A stretch of DNA of 8,246 nt, taken from the NCBI GenBank assembly GCA_016302655.1, contig JAEDNF010000063.1, positions 1 through 8,246 on the forward strand, in the 5' to 3' direction. This DNA comes from Oscillospiraceae bacterium (GTDB lineage Bacteria > Bacillota > Clostridia > Oscillospirales > Ruminococcaceae). Shown piece by piece: positions 1-8,196 of this stretch; the first letter of the stretch is position 1, and every line of letters starts with the position of its first letter. A program made the translations under genes and the position numbers. The notes beneath the pieces were generated by a model. The model worked only from the letters and a program-made list of their open reading frames with translations. It made no database searches and had not been told where the DNA came from.

Positions 1-7
1 ATGAATT

Positions 8-415
8 TTACAGCTTTATATTCGCCGTATTGATTCTGTTTATAGCTCTCTTGAGCTTATACTCTGCAATATCAAGCGACCTCTGATCGTCCTTGTATTG
101 CTCCATGCGTTCTTCCGCAAGGGCTCTTGCCTTTTCGGCACGGTCAACATCTATCTCGTCGGACCATTCAAACGACTGGGCGAGAATGGTAGTCAGATCT
201 TTTGTAACCTCGACTATACCCGAAGATACCGCACCTATACGGACAGCACCGTTTATGCGTATCTTCGCCTGTCCTATGGTAAGCGCCGCAACATACGGCT
301 CGTGCTTTGCGAGGATGCCCTTGTCACCCACGGTAGTACGGACAATAACGCTTTCAGCCATACCGTCATACACTACTCCCTCGGGGGTAAGGATCTTCAG
401 TTTGAATTCTGTCAT
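8..415 (-). CDS. atpC: F1Fo-ATP synthase epsilon subunit
   Basis: The 135-residue product is the epsilon subunit of the F1 central stalk, which joins gamma to the c-ring and can inhibit ATP hydrolysis. The N-terminal beta-sandwich (about residues 1-83) shows the family pattern, with GDKGILAKHEPYVAAL at 30-45. The rest is the two-helix C-terminal domain. Residues 88-93 read IDVDRA, matching the I(L)DxxRA ATP-binding motif known from Bacillus-type epsilon, so ATP-sensing by the C-terminal helices is plausible (inference). It is the last gene of the operon, 39 bases after atpD. An AAGGAAAGGA ribosome site lies just upstream of this ATG; the ATG five bases further up runs straight into a stop. 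The stop codon is 7 bases from the window edge, so no terminator can be seen. Confidence 0.97.
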   Translation of the reverse strand: MTEFKLKILTPEGVVYDGMAESVIVRTTVGDKGILAKHEPYVAALTIGQAKIRINGAVRIGAVSSGIVEVTKDLTTILAQSFEWSDEIDVDRAEKARALAEERMEQYKDDQRSLDIAEYKLKRAINRINTANIKL

Positions 416-454
416 ATCATCTTTTCCTTTCCTTAGGAGTTTACGCCCACTCTG

Positions 455-1855
<1,401 letters not shown>

Positions 1856-1881
1856 TCAGTCCTGTCCTTTCTAAATCTTTA

Positions 1882-2739
1882 TTAAAGTGCATTTGCACCC
1901 GATACGATCTCATTGAGCTCGTTAGTGATCTTCTCCTGTCTTGCACGGTTGTACATCAGCGACAGGCTTGCTATCATCTCTTCTGCATTGTCCGTAGCGT
2001 TTTCCATAGCCGTTCTGCGTGCGCCAAGCTCCGATGCGTAGCTCTCGTTTACTGCGCACATTATAAGGCTGGTTATCAGCTTTGGTATTACACGGTTGAA
2101 AACTGCCTCGGGACTCGGATCGTAGGTTGTGCCTGCCTTATTCTCGGCTGCTACCTTTTCGCTCGGAGCGTCGATAGGAAGTACGGGCATACGGGTAGGC
2201 GTCTGCACTAAGGGCGATACGAACTGCGTAAAGAACAGCTGTATCTCGTCAACCTCGCCTTTTACAAAAAGATCGGTCGCTATCTGCGAGATGTCTGCGG
2301 CGTCGGCAGTCTTGATGTGTTCTGCAATTCCGGGGAACTCAGCCACGACATCATAATCGTGCTTTGTGAAAAATTCAACCGCCTTCTTGCCTATAGCTAT
2401 TATCTTCGGCGAGTATTCGTCCGCATGAGTCTGCTGTACCAGCTTCAGAATATTTGAGTTATATCCTCCGGCAAGACCTCTGTCGCCCGCAATTACAATG
2501 AACAGTCGGTTTTTGACCTCTCTGCGCCTTGTATAAACGGTGCTTAAGTTTTCCGTTTCGCCGGCTATACGGCACATAAGCGAATATTGTGCGTCAAAGA
2601 ACGGACGGGCGTCTTCGGCACGGAGTTTAGCCTTCCTCAGCTTTGAAGAAGCGACCAGCTCCATTGCCTTCGTTATCTGCATAGTGGACTCAACGCTCTT
2701 TACTCTGCGCTTGATGTCCTTCATGTTTCCCGAAGCCAT
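1882..2739 (-). CDS. atpG: F1Fo-ATP synthase gamma subunit
   Basis: Gamma is the rotating central shaft inside the alpha3beta3 head. The 285-residue protein begins with the typical N-terminal coiled-coil helix (MKDIKRRVKSVESTMQITKA at 6-25, then MELVASSKLRKAK). It has the Rossmann-like middle domain with the core IAGDRGLAGGYNSN at about 83-96, and ends in the matching C-terminal helix containing ESYASELGARRTAMENATDNA, a strongly conserved family stretch. Length and both termini are normal. The ribosome site AAAGGAGG lies 6 bases before the ATG and overlaps the stop codon of the preceding 41-codon gene. Gamma translation is therefore probably coupled to that small gene rather than directly to atpA. 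Confidence 0.98.
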   Translation of the reverse strand: MASGNMKDIKRRVKSVESTMQITKAMELVASSKLRKAKLRAEDARPFFDAQYSLMCRIAGETENLSTVYTRRREVKNRLFIVIAGDRGLAGGYNSNILKLVQQTHADEYSPKIIAIGKKAVEFFTKHDYDVVAEFPGIAEHIKTADAADISQIATDLFVKGEVDEIQLFFTQFVSPLVQTPTRMPVLPIDAPSEKVAAENKAGTTYDPSPEAVFNRVIPKLITSLIMCAVNESYASELGARRTAMENATDNAEEMIASLSLMYNRARQEKITNELNEIVSGANAL

Positions 2740-2745
2740 TCAAAG

Positions 2746-2753
2746 CCTCCTTT
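2746..2753 (-). promoter_or_regulatory. Ribosome binding site of atpG, overlapping the stop of the small upstream gene
   Basis: On the minus strand the bases read AAAGGAGG, 6 bases before the atpG ATG. The last two bases of the TAA stop of the 41-codon gene form part of this site. The arrangement suggests translational coupling: ribosomes finishing the small protein are placed directly at the gamma start. Confidence 0.85.
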
Positions 2754-2877
2754 ATCGGATGTTATCACTGTCGATATAAGTAGTCTTTTTATAGAACAGC
2801 TCTAAAACCGTAAGTGCAAGAGTAAGTGCCGATATGCTTAAAGCAACTATGCTCAGTACAAGTGATGCCTTTTTCAT
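2752..2877 (-). CDS. 41-residue single-helix membrane protein between atpA and atpG (unrecognised)
   Basis: This short reading frame fills almost all of the space between atpA and atpG. The product begins MKKASLVLSIVALSISALT and ends IDSDNIR. Residues about 4-25 form one unbroken hydrophobic stretch rich in Ser, Ala and Thr, flanked by K2 K3 before and E26, Y29 K30 K31 after, followed by a short polar tail. Small residues recur every four positions (S5, S9, A17, A21; also A12, S16), a pattern often used for helix packing. There is no cysteine and no convincing signal-peptidase site, so it reads as a membrane protein, not a secreted one. An AAAGGAAG ribosome site sits 7 bases before the ATG, 37 bases after atpA ends. 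I do not recognise a family. The standard atp operon has no gene here; a role in ATP synthase assembly or as an accessory Fo subunit is inference from position only. Confidence 0.75.
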   Translation of the reverse strand: MKKASLVLSIVALSISALTLALTVLELFYKKTTYIDSDNIR

Positions 2878-2884
2878 AACTATT

Positions 2885-2892
2885 CTTCCTTT
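2885..2892 (-). promoter_or_regulatory. Ribosome binding site of the 41-codon gene
   Basis: The minus strand reads AAAGGAAG, 7 bases before the ATG of the small membrane protein. It resembles the AAAGGAAG site in front of atpA in this same operon. It is the main sequence evidence, besides the membrane helix, that the short frame is translated. Confidence 0.75.
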
Positions 2893-2914
2893 CGCTGTGT
2901 CTTATATCTCAGTA

Positions 2915-4420
2915 TCAGACGTACTTTTCCGAGAACTCCTTGAGAGCCGCTTTCAGCTTCTCTTCGTTTTCGGGAGTGAGTACCTTTTCTTCTCTTATGC
3001 TTGCAGGTATCTCGGGGTGAACCTCAGCCATATGCTTGTACAGGTCACGCTCGTAGTCGGATACCTTTTCAAGCGGAATATCCTTGAGATAGTTGTTGAT
3101 TACTGCGTAGATGATGATTACCTGATTTTCTACCGCAATGGGAGAATTCTGTCCCTGCTTTAATATCTCAACGATACGCTCGCCCTTTGCAAGTCTTTCC
3201 TTTGTATCCTTATCAAGGTCCGAGCCGAACTGCGAGAAGCTCTGCAGCTCTCTGAACTGCGAGTATTCGAGCTTCAGCGTACCCGAAACCTTCTTCATTG
3301 CCTTTATCTGAGCGTTACCGCCGACACGGGATACGGATATACCGGGGTTTACGGCAGGTCTTACGCCTGCGTGGAACAGCTCGGTCTCAAGGAATATCTG
3401 ACCGTCTGTAATGGATATTACATTGGTCGGGATATATGCCGAAACATCGCCTGCCTGCGTTTCTATTATGGGCAGTGCGGTGAGCGAACCGCCGCCGTAG
3501 TCCTCATTTAAGTTAGCCGCTCTTTCAAGCAGTCTTGAATGAAGATAGAATACATCGCCGGGATAAGCCTCTCGTCCGGGCGGACGCTTGAGCAGCAGAG
3601 AAAGTGCTCTGTATGCCACTGCGTGCTTGGACAAATCGTCGTAGATTATAAGTGCGTCCTTGCCCTTTTCCATGAAATATTCGCCCATAGTACAGCCCGA
3701 GTAGGGTGCGATGTACTGAAGCGGAGCAAGCTCGCTCGCCGTTGCGGATACTACGATGGTGTAGTCCATAGCGCCTGCCGCAGTAAGCTGTTCTACGACA
3801 TTTGCTACCGTAGAAGCCTTCTGACCTATTGCGACATATATACATATTACATTTGTCTTCTTCTGATTTATGATGGTGTCGATCGCTATAGCCGTCTTAC
3901 CGGTCTGGCGGTCGCCGATAATCAGCTCACGCTGACCTCTGCCTATCGGTATCATGGAGTCTATAGCCTTGATACCCGTCTGCAGCGGAACATTTACCGA
4001 TTTTCTTGTTATGATACCGGGAGCGATCTTCTCAATGGGGCGTGTTTCTTTTGTAAGCAATGCGCCTTTTCCGTCTATAGGCTGTCCCAGGGCGTTTACT
4101 ACTCGTCCGAGCAGCTCATCGCCTACGGGTACGGCTACGACAGAGCCTGTGCGCTTTACCGTGTCGCCCTCTTTGATCTCAGCGTCCGAGCCCAGCATTA
4201 CCGCACCGACAAAGTCCTGCTCTAAGTTGAGCGCCATGCAGTGAACGCCGTTCTCAAACTCCAGCAGCTCGTTCATCATACACTTTTCAAGTCCGTGTAT
4301 ACGAACGATACCGTCTCCGACCGTAACTACCGTTCCTGTGTCTTCAAGACGGATCTTCGAGCCGTAGTCCTTGATCCGGGATTTAATTATGCCTGTTATT
4401 TCTTCCGGGCGTAAATCCAT
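2915..4420 (-). CDS. atpA: F1Fo-ATP synthase alpha subunit
   Basis: Alpha is the non-catalytic nucleotide-binding subunit of the F1 head. It is 501 residues, the normal length. The N-terminal segment [19 protein letters not shown] is the part that binds delta. The beta-barrel domain follows, then the P-loop GDRQTGKT at 169-176, and the signature region [17 protein letters not shown] at 355-371 with the arginine finger R365 that completes the catalytic site on beta. The C-terminal helical domain is complete. The start is supported by AAAGGAAG 8 bases upstream in a 32-base gap after atpH. In contrast to E. coli, where atpG follows directly, a small membrane-protein gene follows here after 37 bases. 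Confidence 0.99.
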   Translation of the reverse strand: MDLRPEEITGIIKSRIKDYGSKIRLEDTGTVVTVGDGIVRIHGLEKCMMNELLEFENGVHCMALNLEQDFVGAVMLGSDAEIKEGDTVKRTGSVVAVPVGDELLGRVVNALGQPIDGKGALLTKETRPIEKIAPGIITRKSVNVPLQTGIKAIDSMIPIGRGQRELIIGDRQTGKTAIAIDTIINQKKTNVICIYVAIGQKASTVANVVEQLTAAGAMDYTIVVSATASELAPLQYIAPYSGCTMGEYFMEKGKDALIIYDDLSKHAVAYRALSLLLKRPPGREAYPGDVFYLHSRLLERAANLNEDYGGGSLTALPIIETQAGDVSAYIPTNVISITDGQIFLETELFHAGVRPAVNPGISVSRVGGNAQIKAMKKVSGTLKLEYSQFRELQSFSQFGSDLDKDTKERLAKGERIVEILKQGQNSPIAVENQVIIIYAVINNYLKDIPLEKVSDYERDLYKHMAEVHPEIPASIREEKVLTPENEEKLKAALKEFSEKYV

Positions 4421-4452
4421 TGGAGGTTCTTCCTTTCGTATTTTTTCACCGC

Positions 4453-4998
4453 TTATGCGATGGTGCCGGCAATCTCCGCCTTCAGCTGTTCAAGTCTTGC
4501 CTTGACGCTTCCGTCGATGGTAGTATTGCCGTAGCTGATGACAACGCCGCCGATCAGCTTTTCGTCTGTCTTCAGCGTCATATTCACGGTCTTGCCCGTG
4601 ATATCAGCCATTTTTGCTCTGATCTTTTCAGCAGCCGCCTGAGAAAGAGGCATTGCGGATGTTACGGTAACATCTGCTATACCGAGCTTTTCGTTGTACA
4701 GCTGTGTGAAATATGCCAGTATCCTGTCAAAGTCGGGCAGTCTGTCGTTTTCGGTAAGGATGCAAAGAAAGTTCAGCACGAACTTATGCACCTTTCCTTC
4801 AAAAACTTCCTTTATTATACCCAGCTTTTCCTCAATAGGAATGGTAGGAGTACGCAGCAGCTTTATAAATTCGGGTTCGGCTTTGAAAACCTCGGATACG
4901 CCCCCGAGCTGACTGCGGATGTCGGGCAGAGCCGTTTCATCCTCTTCGGTTACAAGAGAGAACAATGCGTCGCCGTATGTCTTGTCAACAGCAGCCAT
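4453..4998 (-). CDS. atpH: F1Fo-ATP synthase delta subunit
   Basis: Delta sits on top of the F1 head and ties it to the b-subunit peripheral stalk. The 181-residue product has the expected length. Its N-terminal six-helix domain starts with the typical YGDALFSLV and contains [16 protein letters not shown] with NDRL. The C-terminal family signature is intact at about 148-172 ([18 protein letters not shown] followed by LEQL). The ATG comes only one base after the atpF stop, as TGAAATG, and its AAAGGAG site lies within the last codons of atpF. Delta and b translation are therefore probably coupled, which would suit two proteins of the same stalk. Confidence 0.97.
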   Translation of the reverse strand: MAAVDKTYGDALFSLVTEEDETALPDIRSQLGGVSEVFKAEPEFIKLLRTPTIPIEEKLGIIKEVFEGKVHKFVLNFLCILTENDRLPDFDRILAYFTQLYNEKLGIADVTVTSAMPLSQAAAEKIRAKMADITGKTVNMTLKTDEKLIGGVVISYGNTTIDGSVKARLEQLKAEIAGTIA

Positions 4999-4999
4999 T

Positions 5000-5542
5000 T
5001 CAGCTCTCCTTTCCGATCTGCGACAGAACAGAGTCGATTATCTTCTCGTTGTCCTGTGCGTTTATCTCCTTTTCGGCAACCTTTGAAGCCGCCATAACTA
5101 CCATATCGGAGATCTCCTCCTTTATTTCGTTAACGGCACGCTTCTTTTCACGCTCGATAGATTCTTCCGCACGCTGTTTCATTGAAGCGGCTTCGTCGTT
5201 TGCGGCAGAGATGATCTCCGCTTCACGCGCCTGTGCCTTCTTTGTAGCGTCGGCAACTATGCGCTCAGCCTCTTCCTTGGACTTTTCAAGGCGCTGCTCA
5301 TAGTCCGCTTTCACGGCGGCAGCCTCTTCCTTAGCCTTTTGTGCGTCGTCCATATCCTTGTTTACCGTCTTTGCACGCTCGTCAAGTATCTTGCAGACGG
5401 GCTTGTGCAGGAAGAAGAAATAGATAAGAACGATAATAAGCGTGTTGATCAGAGTGAAGACTATAGTGTTAAGATCTATGCTGACCAGAGAAAACTTGGC
5501 CTGTTCAGCCGCTTCCTCGGCTATTCTCAGCATATCCGTCAT
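5000..5542 (-). CDS. atpF: F1Fo-ATP synthase b subunit
   Basis: The b subunit forms the peripheral stalk that holds the F1 head still against rotation. The 180-residue protein has a short amphipathic start, one membrane helix at about 26-45 (ending in LIYFFFLHKPV), and then a long charged helix. That helix begins KILDERAKTVNKDMDDAQ and runs to the C-terminus with many Glu, Lys and Ala residues, as expected for the right-handed coiled-coil dimer. Length is slightly above the E. coli protein and normal for Firmicutes. An AAAGGA site lies 10 bases upstream of the ATG, in a 37-base gap after atpE. A second ATG three codons later lacks a better site. There is no second b-like gene, so the stalk is probably a b homodimer. 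Confidence 0.97.
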   Translation of the reverse strand: MTDMLRIAEEAAEQAKFSLVSIDLNTIVFTLINTLIIVLIYFFFLHKPVCKILDERAKTVNKDMDDAQKAKEEAAAVKADYEQRLEKSKEEAERIVADATKKAQAREAEIISAANDEAASMKQRAEESIEREKKRAVNEIKEEISDMVVMAASKVAEKEINAQDNEKIIDSVLSQIGKES

Positions 5543-5579
5543 TTCACTTCAATCCTTTCGTGTTTTAGTCCGTCGAGCA

Positions 5580-5861
<282 letters not shown>

Positions 5862-5866
5862 TTATT

Positions 5867-5880
5867 CTGCCTTAAGGCAG
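5867..5880 (-). promoter_or_regulatory. Palindrome / RNA hairpin before atpE (proximal)
   Basis: CTGCCTTAAGGCAG is a perfect 14-base palindrome. As RNA it forms a 5-base-pair stem with a UUAA loop, 14 bases before the GGAGG of atpE. No U-run follows, so it is not a terminator. It may shield the atpE message from exonucleases or keep the ribosome site open; the function is inferred. Confidence 0.5.
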
Positions 5881-5898
5881 ATAGTTGTTATTATTGCA

Positions 5899-5914
5899 CC
5901 GCAGTTTCCTGCGG
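5899..5914 (-). promoter_or_regulatory. GAAA-tetraloop hairpin in the atpB-atpE spacer (distal)
   Basis: On the minus strand this reads CCGCAG GAAA CTGCGG: a perfect 6-base-pair stem closed by a GNRA-type tetraloop, hence very stable for its size. It begins 12 bases after the atpB stop. There is no U-tract, so it is unlikely to end transcription. A stable hairpin at the 3' end of atpB and in front of the high-copy c gene fits an mRNA processing or stability element (inference). Confidence 0.55.
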
Positions 5915-5926
5915 AAATAAACCTTG

Positions 5927-6652
5927 TCAGTCGCCGCACTCCGCCATTGAGACATACGCCATAGTAAGAGTGCAGAAGATATATGCCTGTATAAACGCCG
6001 AGAACAGATCAAAGTACAGCGAGCAAATAGCCGGTATACCTATAGACGCAAGTCCGTTTGCGACCTGTCCCAAAGCAAAGTAGATAAGTCCTCCGATAAC
6101 AGAGCCTGCAAGAATGTTTGCAAAGTGACGCAGAGTCTGTGAAACGGGGTTTGCTATATCACCGATTATATTGAACGGGAGCATAAAGGGCATAGGCTCG
6201 ATAAAGCTCTTGAGATATCCCTTTACACCGCCTGTTTTCAGCTTGTTTCTGAGAGTCAGCACAAATGTCGTTGCGCCCCATGCCGCTATTACCGAAAGGT
6301 CGGAAGTCGGGCATCTGAAACCGAAAAGTCCCATAAGGCTGGATAATATCGAAAAGCAGAACAGACCGCCGATATAGGGAGTATATTTCTTATACTTCTC
6401 GCCCATAGTGTCACGCACCATATTGTTGAAGAAGTTTACGAGATATTCCGCCGCCATCTGCCTTTTTGAAGTCGTTCTCACCTTAAGGTTTCTTCCCAGT
6501 ATGAAGAATACGACGGCAAGCACAGCCATAACTATCCACTGTACAACAATGCTCTCGCTTATTATTACATTGTAGCTGCCGATATTGAAGCTTATTGACT
6601 GAAGCGGACCTTCAACGGTAAATTCCGTCATAGGTCTTATAAGGTCTGTCAT
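5927..6652 (-). CDS. atpB: F1Fo-ATP synthase a subunit
   Basis: Subunit a is the membrane stator that forms the two ion half-channels beside the c-ring. The 241-residue protein has several membrane helices: about 35-53, 95-112, 119-135, the long pair around 165-195, and 203-236. The essential stator arginine is R175 in SQTLRHFANILAG, equivalent to E. coli R210; N179 matches N214. The last helix has FIQAYIFCTLTMAYVSMA, with Q222 at the position of E. coli Q252. Compared with the common RLFGN wording, positions 176 and 178 are His and Ala. The GGGAGGAG ribosome site lies about 9 bases before the ATG, downstream of an AT-rich 88-base spacer. The short N-terminus lacks a cleavable signal, as in other Firmicutes. 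Confidence 0.97.
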   Translation of the reverse strand: MTDLIRPMTEFTVEGPLQSISFNIGSYNVIISESIVVQWIVMAVLAVVFFILGRNLKVRTTSKRQMAAEYLVNFFNNMVRDTMGEKYKKYTPYIGGLFCFSILSSLMGLFGFRCPTSDLSVIAAWGATTFVLTLRNKLKTGGVKGYLKSFIEPMPFMLPFNIIGDIANPVSQTLRHFANILAGSVIGGLIYFALGQVANGLASIGIPAICSLYFDLFSAFIQAYIFCTLTMAYVSMAECGD

Positions 6653-6740
6653 TAATTAATGCTCCTCCCTTATTGTTACGGGATATGTCCCATAATTAAT
6701 AATTAACATATTTTTATTAATCGGATATAAAGTCCGCCGC
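6653..6740 (-). promoter_or_regulatory. AT-rich spacer before atpB with repeats and a small hairpin
   Basis: This 88-base gap is the longest in the operon. It holds three copies of TTAATTA (6693-6699, 6700-6706, 6653-6659), a small hairpin with an AUGGGA/UCCCGU stem (one G-U pair) and a four-base loop at 6678-6693, and the GGGAGGAG ribosome site of atpB. Bases 6693-6700 can pair with 6651-6658 over 8 A-U pairs, enclosing the hairpin, the ribosome site and part of the start codon. I find no convincing -35/-10 pair, so an internal promoter is possible but unsupported. Confidence 0.35.
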
Positions 6741-7142
6741 TCAGAAAGGACTTTTTTCTTTCAGAGCCGTCACGGTATATGCTATCTTAGGTACAAACAG
6801 CGGAAGAATAGCTGTCACCGGATTTACCGCTTTAAAAAACATCAGCGCACCCAGTATCAGAAAGGTTGCGATATATCTCACTCCGTAACTGCCGTTCATC
6901 GTGAGCTTTGCAGACTTTTCCGTCATTGTGACCGCCTTTTCCGCACTTATTGCAAGAAGCGCAAAATTCAGCGCAGAAACGGCCGTGCCTGCCGCCGCAC
7001 CCGTCAGCATAGTGAAGTCGCCGATTCCTGACGCCATCAGTATCACGCTGATTATTCCGAGCAAGGCAAGCATACCCAGATAATAGGGAAGCAGAGCCAT
7101 AAACTCTTTATATGCTGTCGTCTGTTTGATTTTCTTTTTCAT
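6741..7142 (-). CDS. atpI: ATP synthase subunit I (AtpI-like) four-helix membrane protein
   Basis: The product is 133 residues from the preferred start and is almost entirely membrane-embedded. Four hydrophobic helices lie at roughly 16-36, 43-63, 86-104 and 107-125, with a basic N-terminus (MKKKIKQTTAYKEF) and a charged loop SAEKAVTMTEKSAKL between helices 2 and 3. This size, topology and location just before atpB fit the ATP-synt_I family, whose members help c-ring assembly. The family is poorly conserved, so the call relies partly on context. The frame stays open 17 codons further upstream, but that would overlap the preceding gene. The chosen ATG is 4 bases after that gene's stop, with AGGA inside its last codons, so translation is probably coupled. 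The gene ends 88 bases before atpB. Confidence 0.82.
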   Translation of the reverse strand: MKKKIKQTTAYKEFMALLPYYLGMLALLGIISVILMASGIGDFTMLTGAAAGTAVSALNFALLAISAEKAVTMTEKSAKLTMNGSYGVRYIATFLILGALMFFKAVNPVTAILPLFVPKIAYTVTALKEKSPF

Positions 7143-7146
7143 AAAG

Positions 7147-7455
7147 TTACAGTTTCCTGTTACGGCGGTCATCGTCGTAATAGTCGTTGTCACGGCGGTC
7201 GGAAAGATATCTGTAGGACTTTGTGTCGTCCTTTCCGCCGTACATCTTTATAAGATTGCGAAGGTATGTGCCGACTCCCGATATCATAGTTATGATACCC
7301 GCAAATACAAGCAGTATCATCACCCACGAGGGCAGAGAAAGCTTGTCCACCAGTACGCTGCCGCCCCAGATGAAGATAAGCAGGGGAGTTATAACAAGAA
7401 AGCCTATCTGGCTTACAACCGCATATACCTTCAGCGGATTATCCTTTTTGCTCAT
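7147..7455 (-). CDS. atpZ: AtpZ/AtpI-family two-helix membrane protein
   Basis: The 102-residue protein has two membrane helices, about 11-32 and 43-65. It carries wording typical of the AtpZ family (ATPase_gene1): SQIGFLVITPLLIFIWGGSVLVDKL at about 15-39 and a Gly-containing second helix ending GTYLRNL. Proteins of this family lie ahead of atpI/atpB in many Firmicutes and have been linked to Mg2+ or Ca2+ supply and c-ring assembly; the role here is inferred. The C-terminal tail from about 74 is unusually charged and tyrosine-rich (RRDNDYYDDDRRNRKL at 87-102), partly from an imperfect repeat of the bases encoding DRR. The ATG lies 3 bases after the preceding gene and lacks a good ribosome site, so translation probably depends on coupling. 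Confidence 0.82.
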   Translation of the reverse strand: MSKKDNPLKVYAVVSQIGFLVITPLLIFIWGGSVLVDKLSLPSWVMILLVFAGIITMISGVGTYLRNLIKMYGGKDDTKSYRYLSDRRDNDYYDDDRRNRKL

Positions 7456-7458
7456 CTG

Positions 7459-8139
7459 TTAATATGTCAGCTTCTGAAGCCGCCATTGTCCGTTTGCTTT
7501 TACCATATTTGCGGTAATCTGCTTTGTTTCGCCCTCTGACGATGATGAACCGTCAGCGGATGTGCTGTCAAGGGGATTAAGCTCTATCACTATATCGCAC
7601 TCTGTATTTGATTTAGGGTACGGCGTTAACTTGGCGTTTGCCCATGAATAATCGTATTCGATGGCTTTGAAGCGTCCGTTTTCGTCAACCATATTCATAT
7701 CAAGACCGATACCCTTGTTTCCGTCATCGTCGGTCTCCTCTGCATAAACGGCAATATCGTCGCCGTTTATATTTGTAAGGATACGCTTTGCTTCTTTTTC
7801 TATGAAAGTCTCATTGACCAGCTTTTCTATATCCTCCATAGTCTTGTAGGTATCGCTGATAACCGTATAATAACCGTCTTCGGGGAGGTTGCCGTAAGGT
7901 TCTTCCTGATGGGAAAGACCGTACTGAAGATATATTCTGAACACCTCGCAGTTGTTTTTGATAAGATTACCTGCGTTGATATTCATCTCTTCCTCAACTT
8001 CGGCAGAAGGTACAAATGTATAACTTGTGTCCTGTATCTGCTGCTGTGAGGTCAGGTACAGAAGCAATAATGAAGTAGCTATTGCAAGCACCGCCACAAT
8101 TATTGTAGCTATGGTAGCGGCAGTATTTTTCTTACTCAT
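7459..8139 (-). CDS. Membrane-anchored extracytoplasmic protein heading the atp operon (unrecognised)
   Basis: This 226-residue protein starts MSKKNT, has one membrane helix at about 7-30 and then a polar domain that should lie outside the cell. The domain contains C64 and C181, which could form a disulphide, a region DGYYTVISDTYKTMEDIEKLVNE at about 88-110, an Asp-rich loop near 136-140, a low-complexity STSADGSSSSEGE stretch (192-204), and a C-terminal strand NGQWRLQKLTY. The layout faintly recalls the IseA/YoeB-type inhibitors of peptidoglycan endopeptidases, but I cannot confirm this and treat it as unknown. The start is set by GGAGGT just upstream; the frame extends 19 codons further, but those codons contain the promoter. 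As first gene of the transcript, 3 bases before atpZ, it is clearly co-transcribed with the ATP synthase. Confidence 0.85.
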   Translation of the reverse strand: MSKKNTAATIATIIVAVLAIATSLLLLYLTSQQQIQDTSYTFVPSAEVEEEMNINAGNLIKNNCEVFRIYLQYGLSHQEEPYGNLPEDGYYTVISDTYKTMEDIEKLVNETFIEKEAKRILTNINGDDIAVYAEETDDDGNKGIGLDMNMVDENGRFKAIEYDYSWANAKLTPYPKSNTECDIVIELNPLDSTSADGSSSSEGETKQITANMVKANGQWRLQKLTY

Positions 8140-8143
8140 GGGC

Positions 8144-8149
8144 ACCTCC
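8144..8149 (-). promoter_or_regulatory. Ribosome binding site that fixes the start of the first gene
   Basis: GGAGGT on the minus strand lies 4 bases before the ATG at 8139. It decides for the 226-residue form over the longer open frame, whose extra codons run through the promoter. Confidence 0.85.
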
Positions 8150-8167
8150 GTAAATGGTTTATATTTC

Positions 8168-8196
8168 ATTATACAGCTTTTGCACAAAAATTTCAA
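8168..8196 (-). promoter_or_regulatory. Sigma-A type promoter of the atp operon
   Basis: On the minus strand the -35 box is TTGAAA (8191-8196) and the -10 box is TATAAT (8168-8173), separated by 17 bases. This is one mismatch from the full consensus with ideal spacing. Transcription should start near 8161, leaving a leader of about 20 bases to the first ATG. No other equally good promoter is visible in the window, so it probably drives the whole operon. Confidence 0.85.

Noticed and set aside
416..454. Short inverted repeat (GAGT/ACTC) between atpD and atpC as a regulatory hairpin
   Set aside because: Only 4 base pairs with an 8-base loop; easily found by chance.
3539..4225. Long open frame on the plus strand (228 codons) opposite atpA
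   Set aside because: It lies wholly antisense to a highly conserved alpha gene, has a Cys/Tyr-rich composition with no recognisable domain, and has no supporting context. The other plus-strand frames, such as 93-638 and 4420-5097, are similar shadows.
5867..5914. Hairpins before atpE as transcription terminators
   Set aside because: Neither hairpin is followed by a run of U on the minus strand, and essential atp genes lie downstream.
7143..7193. Upstream ATG extending the AtpI-like protein by 17 residues
   Set aside because: It would overlap the AtpZ-like gene by 47 bases, and the added residues (MTTTITTMTAV...) are an out-of-frame reading of that gene's Asp/Arg-rich tail. The ATG at 7142 with AGGA upstream gives a normal protein.
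8140..8196. 19-residue N-terminal extension of the first gene
   Set aside because: It would start at a TTG inside the -35 box and run through the -10 box, so it could not be on the transcript. GGAGGT marks the ATG at 8139 as the start.
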